A DNA stretch of 64,000 nt from Occallatibacter savannae (GCF_003131205.1 NZ_QFFY01000004.1:186001-250000); one strand, 5' to 3'. Positions 17,012-26,852 are shown, counted from the stretch's first letter. The notes: generated by a model from the letters alone, not told the origin. A program made the numbers and translations.

Positions 17012-20000
17012 ATGATCGAACGCGCCCCCTGGAAATGGCTGATCGGGTTCGGTGTCTTCTCTCTGCTCTTGCTTGTGTCGCAGCTCGCGCTGGGACAGGC
17101 CGTCAACGGTACGCTGCTTGGGACTGTCTCGGATGCGACCGGTGCTGCCGTAGCGAACGCGAAGGTCACCATCAAGGAAACCTCCACCAGCTTGACTCAC
17201 GAGACCGTGTCGAACGGAAGCGGGAACTACACGTTCCCTGACCTGCCGCCGGGCGCCTACACCGTGACCGTCGAGTCGACAGGTTTCAAGAAAACAACCC
17301 AGGAGAACGTCCAGATTCTGAGCAACTCCTCGGTTCGCGTCGACTTAACGATGCAGCCGGGCAATGTGACGGAATCCGTGACGGTGACCACTGCGCCACC
17401 CGTGCTGCAGACGGATCGCGCCGACATCAGCACCAAGATCGAGACGCAGCAGGTTCTGGACATGCCGCTGGGCACCAACCGGAACTTCCAGTCGCTGCTG
17501 AACCTTGTGCCGGGCACCGCGCCTGCAACGTTCCAGCACTCGCAGTTTTTCAATGCCGCGAGCTCGCTGCAAACCGAAGCAAACGGCTTGCCGCGCCAGG
17601 GCAATCTCTATCAGATCGAAGGCATTGACGACGACGAGCGCACGGGATTGCTGCAGATCATCATCCCGCCGGCCGAAGCCATCTCGAGCGTCGATATCTC
17701 GACTAACAACTTCGAAGCTGAGTTGGGCCGCGCCACCGGCGCCGTGACCAACGTGACGCTCAAGTCGGGCACGAACAACTTCCACGGATCGGCTTTCGAG
17801 TTCATCCAGAACAATGCTGTGAACGCCCGCTCCTACTTCGGTCCGAAGCTGGGCCACCTGTCGTACAACTACTACGGCGGAACGATCGGCGGTCCGATCA
17901 AGAAAGACAGGCTCTTCATCTTCGGCGATTACCTGCGCACCGTCGATCATGAACAAATTGCAAGCGTGTTTACTGTTCCCGATGCGCGCTGGTTTACGCC
18001 TTCGGCGACGGCGCTGCCAGGATGCAACGACCCGATGGGGTGCATCGACCTTAGCGGTGCGCTTAGCAGCGGCAAGGGCCAGATTTATGATCCAACCGCG
18101 TATAGCGACGGCACGGTACACGCCGGAACCAAGACGGATCCGCGCAAGCCATTTACGAATAACCAGATTCCCTACAGCCTGATCAAAGGGTCCGTGCCCG
18201 AGAACATGCTGCAGAATCTGGTGCAGGCTGCCACCAAATACGGAACCCTGGATTCGACCAAGCCTCTGAGCAATCCGGCGAACAACTACTCCACCAAGCT
18301 GCCGTTTACCAAGACGAGCGACAGTTTCGACATCAAGAGCGACTTCACGCCATCTGAGAGGAACCACATCAGCGGCCGCTACAGCTATCAGAAGGTAGTG
18401 ACGTTCCAGGCTGCGGCATTCGGATCGTTCCTCGGCGGACCGCAGGGTGGTGGCTTCCAGGGAACCGGCAACCAGAAGTCGTATAGCGCCGGGGTCAACT
18501 GGAATCACGTTTTCTCGCCGACGTTCCTCACGGAAGTTCGCGTCGGCCAGGCGCACCTTGGAAACACCGCCACACCGGTCGACTACGGACATAACGATGC
18601 CACTACGATCGGAGTTCCGGGCGTCAACATCGACGGGCAGCCATTCACCAGCGGTCAGGTTGCAGTCACAATCAACGGCGGAATCTCGAATCCGGTCATC
18701 GGGTACTCGGCGTCTCTGCCCTGGATCCGCGCCGAATCGAACTTCGACGTCGTAAATAACTGGACCAAGGTCGCCGGCAATCACACGTTCAAGTTCGGCG
18801 CCGACGTTCGCCGGGTTCACGACGACCTGTTGCAGGATCAGACGTTCAGCCCCCGCGGCGCGTACACCTTCAGCGATGTGCAGACTTCGACCGCCAGCTC
18901 CGCGGGAACAAACATCGCCAACGACATGGCGAGCTTCCTGCTGCAGCAGCCGAGCCAGGTGGGCCGCGATCTCAACACAATCTTCCCGCGGTATCGCCAG
19001 TGGTGGGTCTTCGCCTTCGCCAGCGACAAGTGGCAGGCGACCCCGAAACTCACGCTCGATCTGGGGCTACGCTGGGATTTCTATCCGCCCGCAACTCCGA
19101 AAGAGAAGGGCGGCTTCTCGAACTACAACCCTGCCAACAACACTCTTGTGCTGGCGGGCATCGGCGGCAATCCCCAAAACCTTGGCATGAAGACGCAGTA
19201 CAAGTACTTCGCGCCACGGACCGGGTTTGCCTATCGCGTTCGCCCCGATACGGTGCTCCGCGGCGGCTTCGGCATCAGCTATACGCCTTTCCCGGATAAC
19301 ACGTACGCGTACAACTATCCGATCCGCGCCAACAACAGCTATCAGCCGGTCAGCACATCGGGCTTCGCCCCGGCAGTGCTGGGGGATGGAACCACCGTAG
19401 CCACGTTCAGCGCCGGATTCCCTGCGCCCGTTCCGGTTCCGATTCCGGACAACGGCATCATCCAGTTGCCCACCGTCGGTACCACGCTTCTGCAGAAGCA
19501 GCTGATCGCGCAGGTGTACACCTACATCAACCTCAACTACAAGAACCCGTACGCCGACTCGTGGAACCTGGTGCTGCAGCAGGCGCTGCCCTGGGATCTG
19601 TCGATGCAGCTGGCGTATGTTGCCAATCACGGAACGGACATCTCCGGATCGCAGAACATCAACCTGCCCAGCTACTACGGCGGCGGCGCATTCTCTGATC
19701 CTGAAAACCACGATGCGAACGGCAACCTCACTTTTGGGCGCACGGCGGCGACGAACCAATTCTTCTTTGGCTTCTCGTCGAACTACCAGTCGCTCCAGGC
19801 GCAGCTGAACAAGCGCTTCTCGCGCGGCCTGACGTTCACGTCGTCGTTCACGTGGGGCAAGGGCCTGGGCTACATCAGCGGTGACGATGGCGGCCTTACC
19901 TTCTTCATCAACTGGCGCCGCAACTACGCACCGAACGACTACGACCGTACCTTGAACTTCGAAGAGAGCTTCACGTACGAACTGCCGTTCGGCCACGGGC

Positions 20001-20542
20001 ACCAGTTTGCCAACCACGGCATACTGGACCAGATCGTCGGCGGCTGGAGATTGTCGGGAATCGTCTCGGCGGTCAGCGGCTTGCCATTCACCGTGACGGC
20101 AAACGGAGGAACACTCAACACGCCTGGAACCACACAGACTGCGACGCTGGCAAAGCCCTTCCACAAGACGGGCAAGATCGGCGCTTCAACGCCGTGGTTC
20201 GATCCGACTTCGTTCTCGCAACCTGCCGGTTGCACAGGACAGAATCCATGCAACCAGCCGGTTCTCGGCAACACGGGCCGCAACCAGTTCCGCGGGCCGG
20301 GATACCTCCAGGACAACTTCTCGATCTTCAAGCGGTTCACTGTGTATCACGAATCCGGTCTTGAAGTTCGTCTCGATGCGTTCCAGCTGAGCAACACGCC
20401 TCAGTTCGGACAGCCGAACGGAGGCTGCTGCGGATCGTCCAGCTTTGGTACGATCACGGGCACTCTGGGCAGCGGACAGGGTAGCGTAAATGGAGTAGGC
20501 GGCGGTCGCTCGCTGCAAGGCTCGGCGAAATATATCTTCTAG
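17012..20542 (+). CDS. TonB-dependent receptor, Oar-like, with carboxypeptidase-regulatory-like domain
   Basis: This 1176-residue outer-membrane transporter has a signal peptide ending ALGQ (about residue 29), then a carboxypeptidase-regulatory-like domain (about 31-110, GTVSDATGAAVANAKVTI ... PPGAYTVTVESTGFKK), a plug domain (about 120-260) and a very large beta-barrel ending in an aromatic residue (KYIF). Acidobacteria carry many receptors of this type. Placed among glycosidases, it probably imports oligosaccharides released from a glycan. TGGAGGT lies just before the ATG at 17012; the frame continues upstream to 16895 but without a ribosome site. A GC-rich hairpin follows the stop. Confidence 0.92.
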   Translation: MIERAPWKWLIGFGVFSLLLLVSQLALGQAVNGTLLGTVSDATGAAVANAKVTIKETSTSLTHETVSNGSGNYTFPDLPPGAYTVTVESTGFKKTTQENVQILSNSSVRVDLTMQPGNVTESVTVTTAPPVLQTDRADISTKIETQQVLDMPLGTNRNFQSLLNLVPGTAPATFQHSQFFNAASSLQTEANGLPRQGNLYQIEGIDDDERTGLLQIIIPPAEAISSVDISTNNFEAELGRATGAVTNVTLKSGTNNFHGSAFEFIQNNAVNARSYFGPKLGHLSYNYYGGTIGGPIKKDRLFIFGDYLRTVDHEQIASVFTVPDARWFTPSATALPGCNDPMGCIDLSGALSSGKGQIYDPTAYSDGTVHAGTKTDPRKPFTNNQIPYSLIKGSVPENMLQNLVQAATKYGTLDSTKPLSNPANNYSTKLPFTKTSDSFDIKSDFTPSERNHISGRYSYQKVVTFQAAAFGSFLGGPQGGGFQGTGNQKSYSAGVNWNHVFSPTFLTEVRVGQAHLGNTATPVDYGHNDATTIGVPGVNIDGQPFTSGQVAVTINGGISNPVIGYSASLPWIRAESNFDVVNNWTKVAGNHTFKFGADVRRVHDDLLQDQTFSPRGAYTFSDVQTSTASSAGTNIANDMASFLLQQPSQVGRDLNTIFPRYRQWWVFAFASDKWQATPKLTLDLGLRWDFYPPATPKEKGGFSNYNPANNTLVLAGIGGNPQNLGMKTQYKYFAPRTGFAYRVRPDTVLRGGFGISYTPFPDNTYAYNYPIRANNSYQPVSTSGFAPAVLGDGTTVATFSAGFPAPVPVPIPDNGIIQLPTVGTTLLQKQLIAQVYTYINLNYKNPYADSWNLVLQQALPWDLSMQLAYVANHGTDISGSQNINLPSYYGGGAFSDPENHDANGNLTFGRTAATNQFFFGFSSNYQSLQAQLNKRFSRGLTFTSSFTWGKGLGYISGDDGGLTFFINWRRNYAPNDYDRTLNFEESFTYELPFGHGHQFANHGILDQIVGGWRLSGIVSAVSGLPFTVTANGGTLNTPGTTQTATLAKPFHKTGKIGASTPWFDPTSFSQPAGCTGQNPCNQPVLGNTGRNQFRGPGYLQDNFSIFKRFTVYHESGLEVRLDAFQLSNTPQFGQPNGGCCGSSSFGTITGTLGSGQGSVNGVGGGRSLQGSAKYIF

Positions 20543-20552
20543 GCTCTAAACC

Positions 20553-20586
20553 GGCGGGGGCGAAGCAGAGATGCGTTCGCCCCGCC
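20553..20586 (+). terminator. GC-rich hairpin after the TonB receptor gene
   Basis: Left arm GGCGGGGGCGAA (20553-20564) pairs with TTCGCCCCGCC (20576-20586) with one bulged G, 11 nt loop, starting 11 nt after the stop. No T run follows, so it may only weaken read-through or protect the upstream mRNA. Confidence 0.5.
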
Positions 20587-20636
20587 ATCATCCGCGGCAC
20601 AGCAGTACGGGATCTGGCCGCACGAGGAAATCACCA

Positions 20637-21611
20637 ATGAGCATCTACTCCCGCCGGACATTTCTGATGGGGTCCGTGGCGGCAGCGTCTCTCTGCGCAA
20701 TGCGGACCTTTGCAAAAACCGATAAATCGCCCTTCAAGATCGCGGTGATCACCGACGAAATCTCCCAGGACTTCGATCACGCCTGCCAGGTAGCCTCGCA
20801 CGATTTTGGAATGCAGTGGGTTGAGCTACGCGCACTGTGGGGCAAGAACATGATGGATCTGAAGGAAGACCAGATCGGGGACGCGCAAAAGATCCTTCAG
20901 AAATACAACCTGCAGGTCACAGATATCGCGAGCCCGCTCTTCAAGACGGACTGGCCGGGAGCGCCGAAGTCCCAATACGGGTCGAAGGGCGACATGCACG
21001 GCGCTGCCGAAACGACCTTCAAGCAGCAGGACGAAATCCTGGAGAAGTCCATCGCGCTGGCGAAGCAGTTCAAGACGAACAAGGTGCGGTGCTTCGATTT
21101 CTGGCGTCTGGACGATCAGAAGCCGTACCGCGATGCGATTGACGCGAAGCTGCGCGAAGCGGCGGAGAAGGCCGGGAAGCAGGGCATCCTGCTGGTGCTG
21201 GAGAACGAGTTCGAGTGCAACACTGCGACCGGCCGCGAATCGGTGCGGACGCTCGGCGCAGTGAAGTCGCCCTCGCTGGCGCTGAACTGGGATCCGGGCA
21301 ATGCGGTGATGCGCGGTGAAATGGATGCCTACCCGACGGCGTGGGAGATGCTGCCGAAGCATCGCATTCACCACTGCCATGTCAAGAACGCGGAAAAGAA
21401 CGACGCCGGAAAGATCGTGTGGGCGCCTACAGGCAAGGGCGTCATCGACTGGACCGGGCAGTTCCGCGCGCTGAAAGCGGCGGGCTTTAGAGATGCCGTG
21501 AGCCTCGAGACGCACTGGCATGGAGAGGCAACGCCAGAGGCGTCCAGCAGAGTCAGCTGGGCCGGCATGAAGAAGGCTCTTGCCGACGCCGGCGCAATGC
21601 AGGCAAGCTGA
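20637..21611 (+). CDS. Sugar isomerase/epimerase-like TIM-barrel protein with Tat signal (1)
   Basis: This 324-residue protein belongs to the xylose-isomerase-like/AP-endonuclease-2 TIM-barrel superfamily. A Tat signal (SRRTFLMGS, then a hydrophobic stretch to about residue 28) directs it out of the cytoplasm. Likely metal ligands are the Glu in LVLENEFE, the Asp in LNWDPGN, the His in HHCHVKN and the Glu in VSLETHWHG. Family members isomerise or epimerise sugars, and some eliminate keto-glycosides. ATG at 20637 is preferred, being close to GAGGAAA and directly before the signal. It is followed after 41 nt by the oxidoreductase gene. Confidence 0.82.
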   Translation: MSIYSRRTFLMGSVAAASLCAMRTFAKTDKSPFKIAVITDEISQDFDHACQVASHDFGMQWVELRALWGKNMMDLKEDQIGDAQKILQKYNLQVTDIASPLFKTDWPGAPKSQYGSKGDMHGAAETTFKQQDEILEKSIALAKQFKTNKVRCFDFWRLDDQKPYRDAIDAKLREAAEKAGKQGILLVLENEFECNTATGRESVRTLGAVKSPSLALNWDPGNAVMRGEMDAYPTAWEMLPKHRIHHCHVKNAEKNDAGKIVWAPTGKGVIDWTGQFRALKAAGFRDAVSLETHWHGEATPEASSRVSWAGMKKALADAGAMQAS

Positions 21612-21652
21612 AAACTTTCGGTCGCTGGAACCATCATTATCTGGGAGGGTAC

Positions 21653-22972
21653 GTGATTACACGACGTGAATTTCTTGACACGCTTGCGACCGGAACGGCA
21701 GGGCTCGCCATCGCGTCGACCGCAAAAAGCTATGGACAGATCATGGGATCGAACGACCGGCTGAACTTCGCCGTCATCGGCCTGCACTCGCGCGCCTATG
21801 CGCATCTCTCGTCCCTGAAAGCGAATAAGGCCTCTGCCCGCATAGCGTACGTCTGCGATGTGGATACGAACACGATGAAGAAGTTCGCGGCCGAGACGGA
21901 AAAGGAGATGGGCGAGGCTCCGAAGACGGACCAGGACTTCCGAAACATTCTCAAGGACAAGGAAGTCGACGCGATCACGATTGCAACGCCCGATCACTGG
22001 CATGCGCCGATGGCCATCCTCGGCCTTGAGGCAGGCAAGCACGTTTACGTGGAAAAGCCGTGCAGCCACAATCCCGGCGAGGGAGCGATGCTGGTGCAGG
22101 CGCAGAAGAAGTACGGCAAGCTGGTGCAGATGGGAACGCAGCAGCGTTCGAGCGCGCATACCATCGAGATCGTCGACAAGATTCACAATGGCGAGATCGG
22201 CCGCGCCTACATGGCAAAAGCCTGGTACGTGAATACGCGCAAGTCGATCGGGCACGGCAAAGAAGCACCGGTGCCGCCGCAGTTGAACTGGGACCTCTGG
22301 CAGGGACCAGCGCCGCGCCGAGCGTATACCGACAACATCCAGCCTTACAACTGGCACTGGTTCAAGATCTACGGAACCGGCGAGACGCTGAACAACGGCA
22401 CGCACGAGATCGACGTCTGCCGCTGGGCGCTCGGCGCGGAACTCCCGGAGCGCATCAGCGCGCAGGGCGGGCGGTATCACTACAGCGACGACTGGCAGTT
22501 CTATGACACGCTGGTCACGAACTTCGAGTATCCCGACAAGATGATTTCGTGGGATTGCCGCTGCTGCAACGGCATGAAGGTCTACGATCGCGATCGCGGA
22601 TCGGTGATCATCGGCACTACAGGGTCGGTGCTGGTCGATCGCGATGGTTACGAGATTTACGATCTCAAAGGCAAGAAGACCGGCGAGAAGAAAGCCGGGT
22701 CCGAGACCTCATCCAACGATCTCATGGGGCGCGACTCGATGACCGACGCTCACTTTGCCAACTTCATCGCCGGAATAAAAAAAGGCGAGAAGCTGAACGC
22801 GCCGGTTTCAGTGGGCAATGTTGCTGTGACGATGCTTCAGCTTGCGAACGTGGCATGGGACGTGAAGCGTGTTCTGAACCTAGACACCGCCGAAGGCAAG
22901 GTGCAGCACGATCCCGAAGCGATGAAGCAGTGGAATCGCACCTACGAAAAGGGTTGGGAACCGCACTTGTAG
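21653..22972 (+). CDS. Gfo/Idh/MocA-family oxidoreductase with Tat signal
   Basis: This 439-residue NAD(P)-dependent sugar oxidoreductase starts with GTG preceded by GGGAGGGT. The N-terminus TRREFLDTLATGTAG is a Tat signal. A Rossmann fold follows (LNFAVIGLHSRAYAHL; the usual Gly-rich loop is altered), with the family motif VYVEKPCSHNP carrying the catalytic-type Lys. The C-terminal half is the alpha/beta substrate domain. Tat export allows cofactor-loaded folded proteins to leave the cytoplasm, as in glucose-fructose oxidoreductase. It lies between two exported isomerase-like genes, which suggests a common substrate. Confidence 0.88.
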   Translation: MITRREFLDTLATGTAGLAIASTAKSYGQIMGSNDRLNFAVIGLHSRAYAHLSSLKANKASARIAYVCDVDTNTMKKFAAETEKEMGEAPKTDQDFRNILKDKEVDAITIATPDHWHAPMAILGLEAGKHVYVEKPCSHNPGEGAMLVQAQKKYGKLVQMGTQQRSSAHTIEIVDKIHNGEIGRAYMAKAWYVNTRKSIGHGKEAPVPPQLNWDLWQGPAPRRAYTDNIQPYNWHWFKIYGTGETLNNGTHEIDVCRWALGAELPERISAQGGRYHYSDDWQFYDTLVTNFEYPDKMISWDCRCCNGMKVYDRDRGSVIIGTTGSVLVDRDGYEIYDLKGKKTGEKKAGSETSSNDLMGRDSMTDAHFANFIAGIKKGEKLNAPVSVGNVAVTMLQLANVAWDVKRVLNLDTAEGKVQHDPEAMKQWNRTYEKGWEPHL

Positions 22973-23053
22973 CCCGAGTGCGCAACCGATGAGTTGCGCA
23001 TCTGATTTTTTGAGCTTGTTCTGTTTCGCGCAGATTTGAGGAGTCGAATCGAA

Positions 23054-23926
23054 ATGAAAGAAAACGTTTCACGCCGGCGTTTCCTGCAGGGAAGCGCGCT
23101 GGCAGCAGCCGGAGTGTCTGCGCCGGGCTTGCTGCCTGCTCTCGTTCCGTCAGAAGAAACCGGGAAGCCGAGTCCGATTCAGCTCGGCATTGCGACGTAC
23201 ACCTTCCGGGCATTCACGCGCGACAAGATGATCGAATCCCTGAAGCAGCTCGGGATCGATCAGATCAACGCAAAGGACATCAAGGACCATCTGCCGACTG
23301 ACCCACAGCAGGAAGAGGCGGCGCTGAAGGACTACGCTGCCGCCGGAATCAAGCTGCACGCGGCAGGCGCCATCTACTTCCGCAAAGATGAAGACGACGA
23401 CATCCGCGCCAAGTTCGAATACTGCAAGCGCGCCGGCATCGGAGTCATCGTGGCGGGCGATCCCACTCCGGAGACTCTGCCGCGGGTGGAAAAGTTCGTC
23501 AAGCAGTACGACATTCGGATCGCGATTCACAATCACGGTCCTGAGGATCCGGTCTGGCCCTCGCCCCTCGACATCCTGAAGCTGGTCAAGAATCTCGATC
23601 CGCGCATCGGCTGCTGCATCGACGTAGGGCACACGGTCCGCGCCGGCACAGACGTTGCAGAAGCCATCCATCTGGTCGGGCCGCGCCTCTTCAATATGCA
23701 TATGAAGGACCTCTCGGACTTTAAGGCGAAGGAAAGCCAGGTGGCGGTCGGCCGCGGGAAGATGCCGGTGCGGGATATCTTTGCGGCGCTGGCGAAGATC
23801 AACTACAAGGGATTCGTCGATCTCGAATATGAGATCCACGAGCAGGATCCCTTGCCGGGCGTGATTGAAAGTATCGCTTACATGCGAGGCCTTCTGACCG
23901 GGATGGGATATCACCCGAACAGCTAG
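23054..23926 (+). CDS. Sugar isomerase/epimerase-like TIM-barrel protein with Tat signal (2)
   Basis: This 290-residue protein is a second member of the xylose-isomerase-like TIM-barrel superfamily and only distantly like the one at 20637. It has a Tat signal (SRRRFLQGSALAAAG). Metal-ligand candidates are in IAIHNHGPED, CCIDVGHT (Asp), FNMHMKDL (His) and FVDLEYEIHE (Glu). ATG at 23054 is used; the upstream TTG at 23036 would only add six residues. GAGGAG lies about 12 nt ahead. It follows the Gfo/Idh/MocA gene by 81 nt and probably acts on the same sugar. Confidence 0.82.
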   Translation: MKENVSRRRFLQGSALAAAGVSAPGLLPALVPSEETGKPSPIQLGIATYTFRAFTRDKMIESLKQLGIDQINAKDIKDHLPTDPQQEEAALKDYAAAGIKLHAAGAIYFRKDEDDDIRAKFEYCKRAGIGVIVAGDPTPETLPRVEKFVKQYDIRIAIHNHGPEDPVWPSPLDILKLVKNLDPRIGCCIDVGHTVRAGTDVAEAIHLVGPRLFNMHMKDLSDFKAKESQVAVGRGKMPVRDIFAALAKINYKGFVDLEYEIHEQDPLPGVIESIAYMRGLLTGMGYHPNS

Positions 23927-24001
23927 TACGCGAAATTGCGGCACTGTGTTCTGAAGCTGCTCAGAGCCTCTACGATGGAGTCAAAAAAAGGATTCACGGA
24001 G

Positions 24002-25393
24002 ATGCTGTTACATCCAGATCGTCTTTTTCCAGCGGACCCGAGTGCAAGGAATATAGCTCGGGAACTTTACGCTGAGATCTCTCCTCTGCCGCTGGTCAGC
24101 CCGCACGGCCATACACAGGCGGTATGGTTTGCGAAGAACGAACCGTTTCCCAATCCTGCCGCGCTGTTTGTGCAGCCCGATCACTACATCTTTCGCATGC
24201 TCTACAGCCAGGGAGTCTCGCTCGACGATCTCGGCATTGGGCAGAAAGAGATTAAGGATCCGCGGAAAGTCTGGCGGCTGTTTGCGAGCCACTACTACCT
24301 GTTTCGGGGAACGCCGACGCGGATGTGGCTCGACTACTCGTTCCAGGAGGAGTTCGGCCTTGCGGAGCGGCTCTCGGAGAAAAACGCAGATCACTGTTAC
24401 GATGTAATTGCCGAAAAGCTTCAAACGCCGGAGTTCAGGCCGCGTGCCCTCTACGAGAAGTTCAATCTTGAAGTGCTGGCAACCACCGACTCGCCGCTCG
24501 ATTCGCTCGACGACCACCGGAAAATTCGCGAGTCGGGATGGAAAGCGCGGATCATTCCGAATTTCCGCCCGGATGCGGTTGTCGATCCTGACTTTCCGGA
24601 TTTCGCCAGGAATGTCGCCCGCCTCGGCGAGCAGACCGGCGAAGACGCAGGCTCGTGGCGGGGATACCTCGCTGCTTTGCGCAAATGTCGCGAGCGCTTC
24701 CGCCAGGCCGGATGCACCGCGACCGACCACGGCCATCCCACGGCGCAGACGGCCAACCTGAACGAGTCCGAAGCCGGGAAGTTGTTTGCGGAAGTCATTG
24801 CGGGTAGAGCCGATGCCGCGGGGCGCGAGCTTTTTCGTGCGCAGATGCTCACCGAAATGGCCGCGATGAGCCTGGACGACGGCCTGGTGATGCAGATCCA
24901 CCCAGGAAGCGTGCGCAACCATAACGTTGCATTGCAACAGCGCTACGGGCGCGACATGGGCGCCGACATCCCGCAGGCTGTGAACTACGTCTCGGCCTTG
25001 CACCCGCTGCTGTCGCGCTTTGGGAACGAAACGAAGCTCACGATTATTCTGTTCACCCTCGACGAAACGACATATGCCCGCGAACTGGCGCCTCTGGCCG
25101 GTCATTATCCGTGCCTTCGGCTGGGCCCCGCGTGGTGGTTCCACGACAGCCCCGAAGGAATGATGCGCTTCCGCGAGCAGGTCACCGAAACCGCGGGCTT
25201 CTACAACACCGTGGGTTTCAACGACGACACCCGAGCCTTCCTCTCCATCCCGGCTCGCCACGATGTAGCCCGCCGGATCGATTGCGCTTTTCTCGGCCGC
25301 CTGGTTGCGGAGCATCGGCTCGACGAGGACGAAGCGCGCGACGTTGCGCATGCGCTCACCTACAGGCTGGTGAAAGAGGCATACAAGCTTTGA
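24002..25393 (+). CDS. uxaC: Glucuronate isomerase
   Basis: This cytoplasmic enzyme of about 463 residues interconverts D-glucuronate with fructuronate and galacturonate with tagaturonate, the first step of hexuronate breakdown. It has the normal UxaC length and N-terminus (LHPDRLFPAD, then ISPLPLVSPHGH with metal-binding His), plus FNLEVLATTDSPLDSL and NTVGFNDDTRAFLSIPARHD, all family landmarks. ATG at 24002 follows AAGGATTCACGGAG and fits homologue N-termini; ATG at 23975 is the alternative. Its presence says that uronic acids, or glycans with glucuronate side chains, are among the locus substrates. No other hexuronate gene is nearby. Confidence 0.9.
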   Translation: MLLHPDRLFPADPSARNIARELYAEISPLPLVSPHGHTQAVWFAKNEPFPNPAALFVQPDHYIFRMLYSQGVSLDDLGIGQKEIKDPRKVWRLFASHYYLFRGTPTRMWLDYSFQEEFGLAERLSEKNADHCYDVIAEKLQTPEFRPRALYEKFNLEVLATTDSPLDSLDDHRKIRESGWKARIIPNFRPDAVVDPDFPDFARNVARLGEQTGEDAGSWRGYLAALRKCRERFRQAGCTATDHGHPTAQTANLNESEAGKLFAEVIAGRADAAGRELFRAQMLTEMAAMSLDDGLVMQIHPGSVRNHNVALQQRYGRDMGADIPQAVNYVSALHPLLSRFGNETKLTIILFTLDETTYARELAPLAGHYPCLRLGPAWWFHDSPEGMMRFREQVTETAGFYNTVGFNDDTRAFLSIPARHDVARRIDCAFLGRLVAEHRLDEDEARDVAHALTYRLVKEAYKL

Positions 25394-25484
25394 GAGCCCC
25401 TACCGCAACCCGAACGGGAGTACGCGCTTTCGATGCGTCATGGCGCTGCGGCCCTGAACGGCCGGCGGGAAGGATGCGAAGCCG

Positions 25485-26642
25485 ATGATGCCGATGCTCC
25501 TGTTGGAAGAGAAGCAGAGTGCGTCCAATCGAACCCCGCGTCAGATCAACCGCAACGTCATTTTCAATCAGGTTCGGATGCGCCAGCCGATTTCGCGCGC
25601 CGAGCTGGCGCGTGTCTCCGGCCTGCAGCGAAGCACGGTGTCGCTCATTGTGGAAGAGTTGCTGCGCGAGCGATGGATCGTGGAAGGGCTCATCGGCGAC
25701 GCGCCGCGAGGCCGCAAGCCAACCGGTCTCCACGTCAACGAGAAGCGCACGGTTCTGGCTGTCGACGTGCACCCCGCGCAAACAACGTTGGCAGTCGCCG
25801 ACCTGTCGGGGCGTATCACCACGCAACGGGAACTTCAGCTGCCGAGCGAGCCACAAAAGGTGATCCGTGCGATTGTCAGCGGAATCAAGAAGATTATCGC
25901 GGAGCATGCCGACTGCTCCTTTGAGGGCATTGGACTGACGGTGCCGGGCCGCTTCAGCCACCAGTTGAAGAAGACAATCTTCGCGCCCAACGTAGGCTGG
26001 CCGATTGCGCAGATCAAGTCGAAGGTCGAAGAGGCGACGGGTCTGCCTGTGGTGGTCGACAACGTCGCGAACGCATGCGTTCTGTCCGAGGTGTGGTTCG
26101 GAAGCACCGAGGAGATGCACGACATCGTGCTTGTGAACGTCTCCGAGGGCATCGGCACGGGCATCTTCGTCAACGGCGGCCTCGTGCGCGGCGCAGGCGA
26201 GATGGCGGGCGAGTTCGGCCACGTGCAGATCGACCGGGATGGCATTCCGTGCGGCTGCGGCAGTCGCGGCTGCTGGGAAACGCTGGCATCGAATCGCGCC
26301 GGGCTCAGGTATTACAAGGAGATCACCGGCGAGTCTCTGCCGTCGATTGACGTGCTGCTCGACCTTGCCGAAAAGAAAGATCCGCACGCGAACGAGGCGC
26401 TTACCAGGATGTTCCGGGCGCTGGGGCAGGGCTTGCACATGATCGTGACGACTCTTGCTCCCAGCCAGATCGTGCTCGTCGGCGAATTCACGCGGGCCTG
26501 GGCGCGGGCGTGCTCCATCATCAGTGATGAATTGCGCAAGTTTCCGCTTCCGGCGCTTCCCATGCTGCGGATGGCGACTGAGCCCGGCACGGCGCGGCTG
26601 CGGGGCGGAGTTGCTCTCGTCATGAGCGAAAAGCTCCTGTAG
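25485..26642 (+). CDS. ROK-family transcriptional regulator
   Basis: This 385-residue DNA-binding regulator has an N-terminal winged helix-turn-helix (about residues 20-75, ISRAELARVSGLQRSTVSLIVEELL), then a ROK sugar-kinase-like domain. The zinc-site motif CGCGSRGCWE and the motif GEFGHVQIDRDG are intact, as is VVDNVANAC. NagC/XylR-type ROK proteins repress sugar genes and are released by sugar or sugar phosphate; whether this one also phosphorylates sugar is unknown. It is last in the glycan locus, 91 nt after uxaC, and is the obvious candidate regulator of it. Confidence 0.87.
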   Translation: MMPMLLLEEKQSASNRTPRQINRNVIFNQVRMRQPISRAELARVSGLQRSTVSLIVEELLRERWIVEGLIGDAPRGRKPTGLHVNEKRTVLAVDVHPAQTTLAVADLSGRITTQRELQLPSEPQKVIRAIVSGIKKIIAEHADCSFEGIGLTVPGRFSHQLKKTIFAPNVGWPIAQIKSKVEEATGLPVVVDNVANACVLSEVWFGSTEEMHDIVLVNVSEGIGTGIFVNGGLVRGAGEMAGEFGHVQIDRDGIPCGCGSRGCWETLASNRAGLRYYKEITGESLPSIDVLLDLAEKKDPHANEALTRMFRALGQGLHMIVTTLAPSQIVLVGEFTRAWARACSIISDELRKFPLPALPMLRMATEPGTARLRGGVALVMSEKLL

Positions 26643-26786
26643 ACGCCGACCTCCCGGAGCGGTCCTGACGAATAAAGCTCGAAAAACTGGAAACGAAGGA
26701 CCGGCTGTTCCGTCTATCGGCATAGCGGTTCAAACCTGATTTCTCAATCCGCCCTGGATTTGGCTGGGTAAATCTCCGGCGCTATA

Positions 26787-26815
26787 TTGAGTCAGCCCTT
26801 TTTGTTCGTTGTAGT
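26787..26815 (+). promoter_or_regulatory. Possible promoter for the three-adaptor efflux operon
   Basis: TTGAGT (26787-26792) and TGTAGT (26810-26815) are spaced by 17 nt, 38 nt before the GTG start at 26853. Each box has four of six consensus bases. The rest of the gap from 26643 shows no other feature. Confidence 0.3.
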
Positions 26816-26852
26816 CAGACGTGTATTCACGTGATGCTGGGAGCAGGCTGAG

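Noticed and set aside
17345..18820. Minus-strand frame of 491 codons within the TonB receptor gene
   Set aside because: The receptor on the other strand has clear domains, and this frame's product is Arg/Val-rich with no motif or ribosome site.
24008..25351. Minus-strand frame of 447 codons within uxaC
   Set aside because: It is antisense to a well-supported gene, with no domain recognised.
25356..26723. Minus-strand frame of 455 codons across the ROK regulator gene
   Set aside because: It is antisense to a gene with an intact helix-turn-helix and ROK motifs, and its His/Arg-rich product is typical of a shadow frame.
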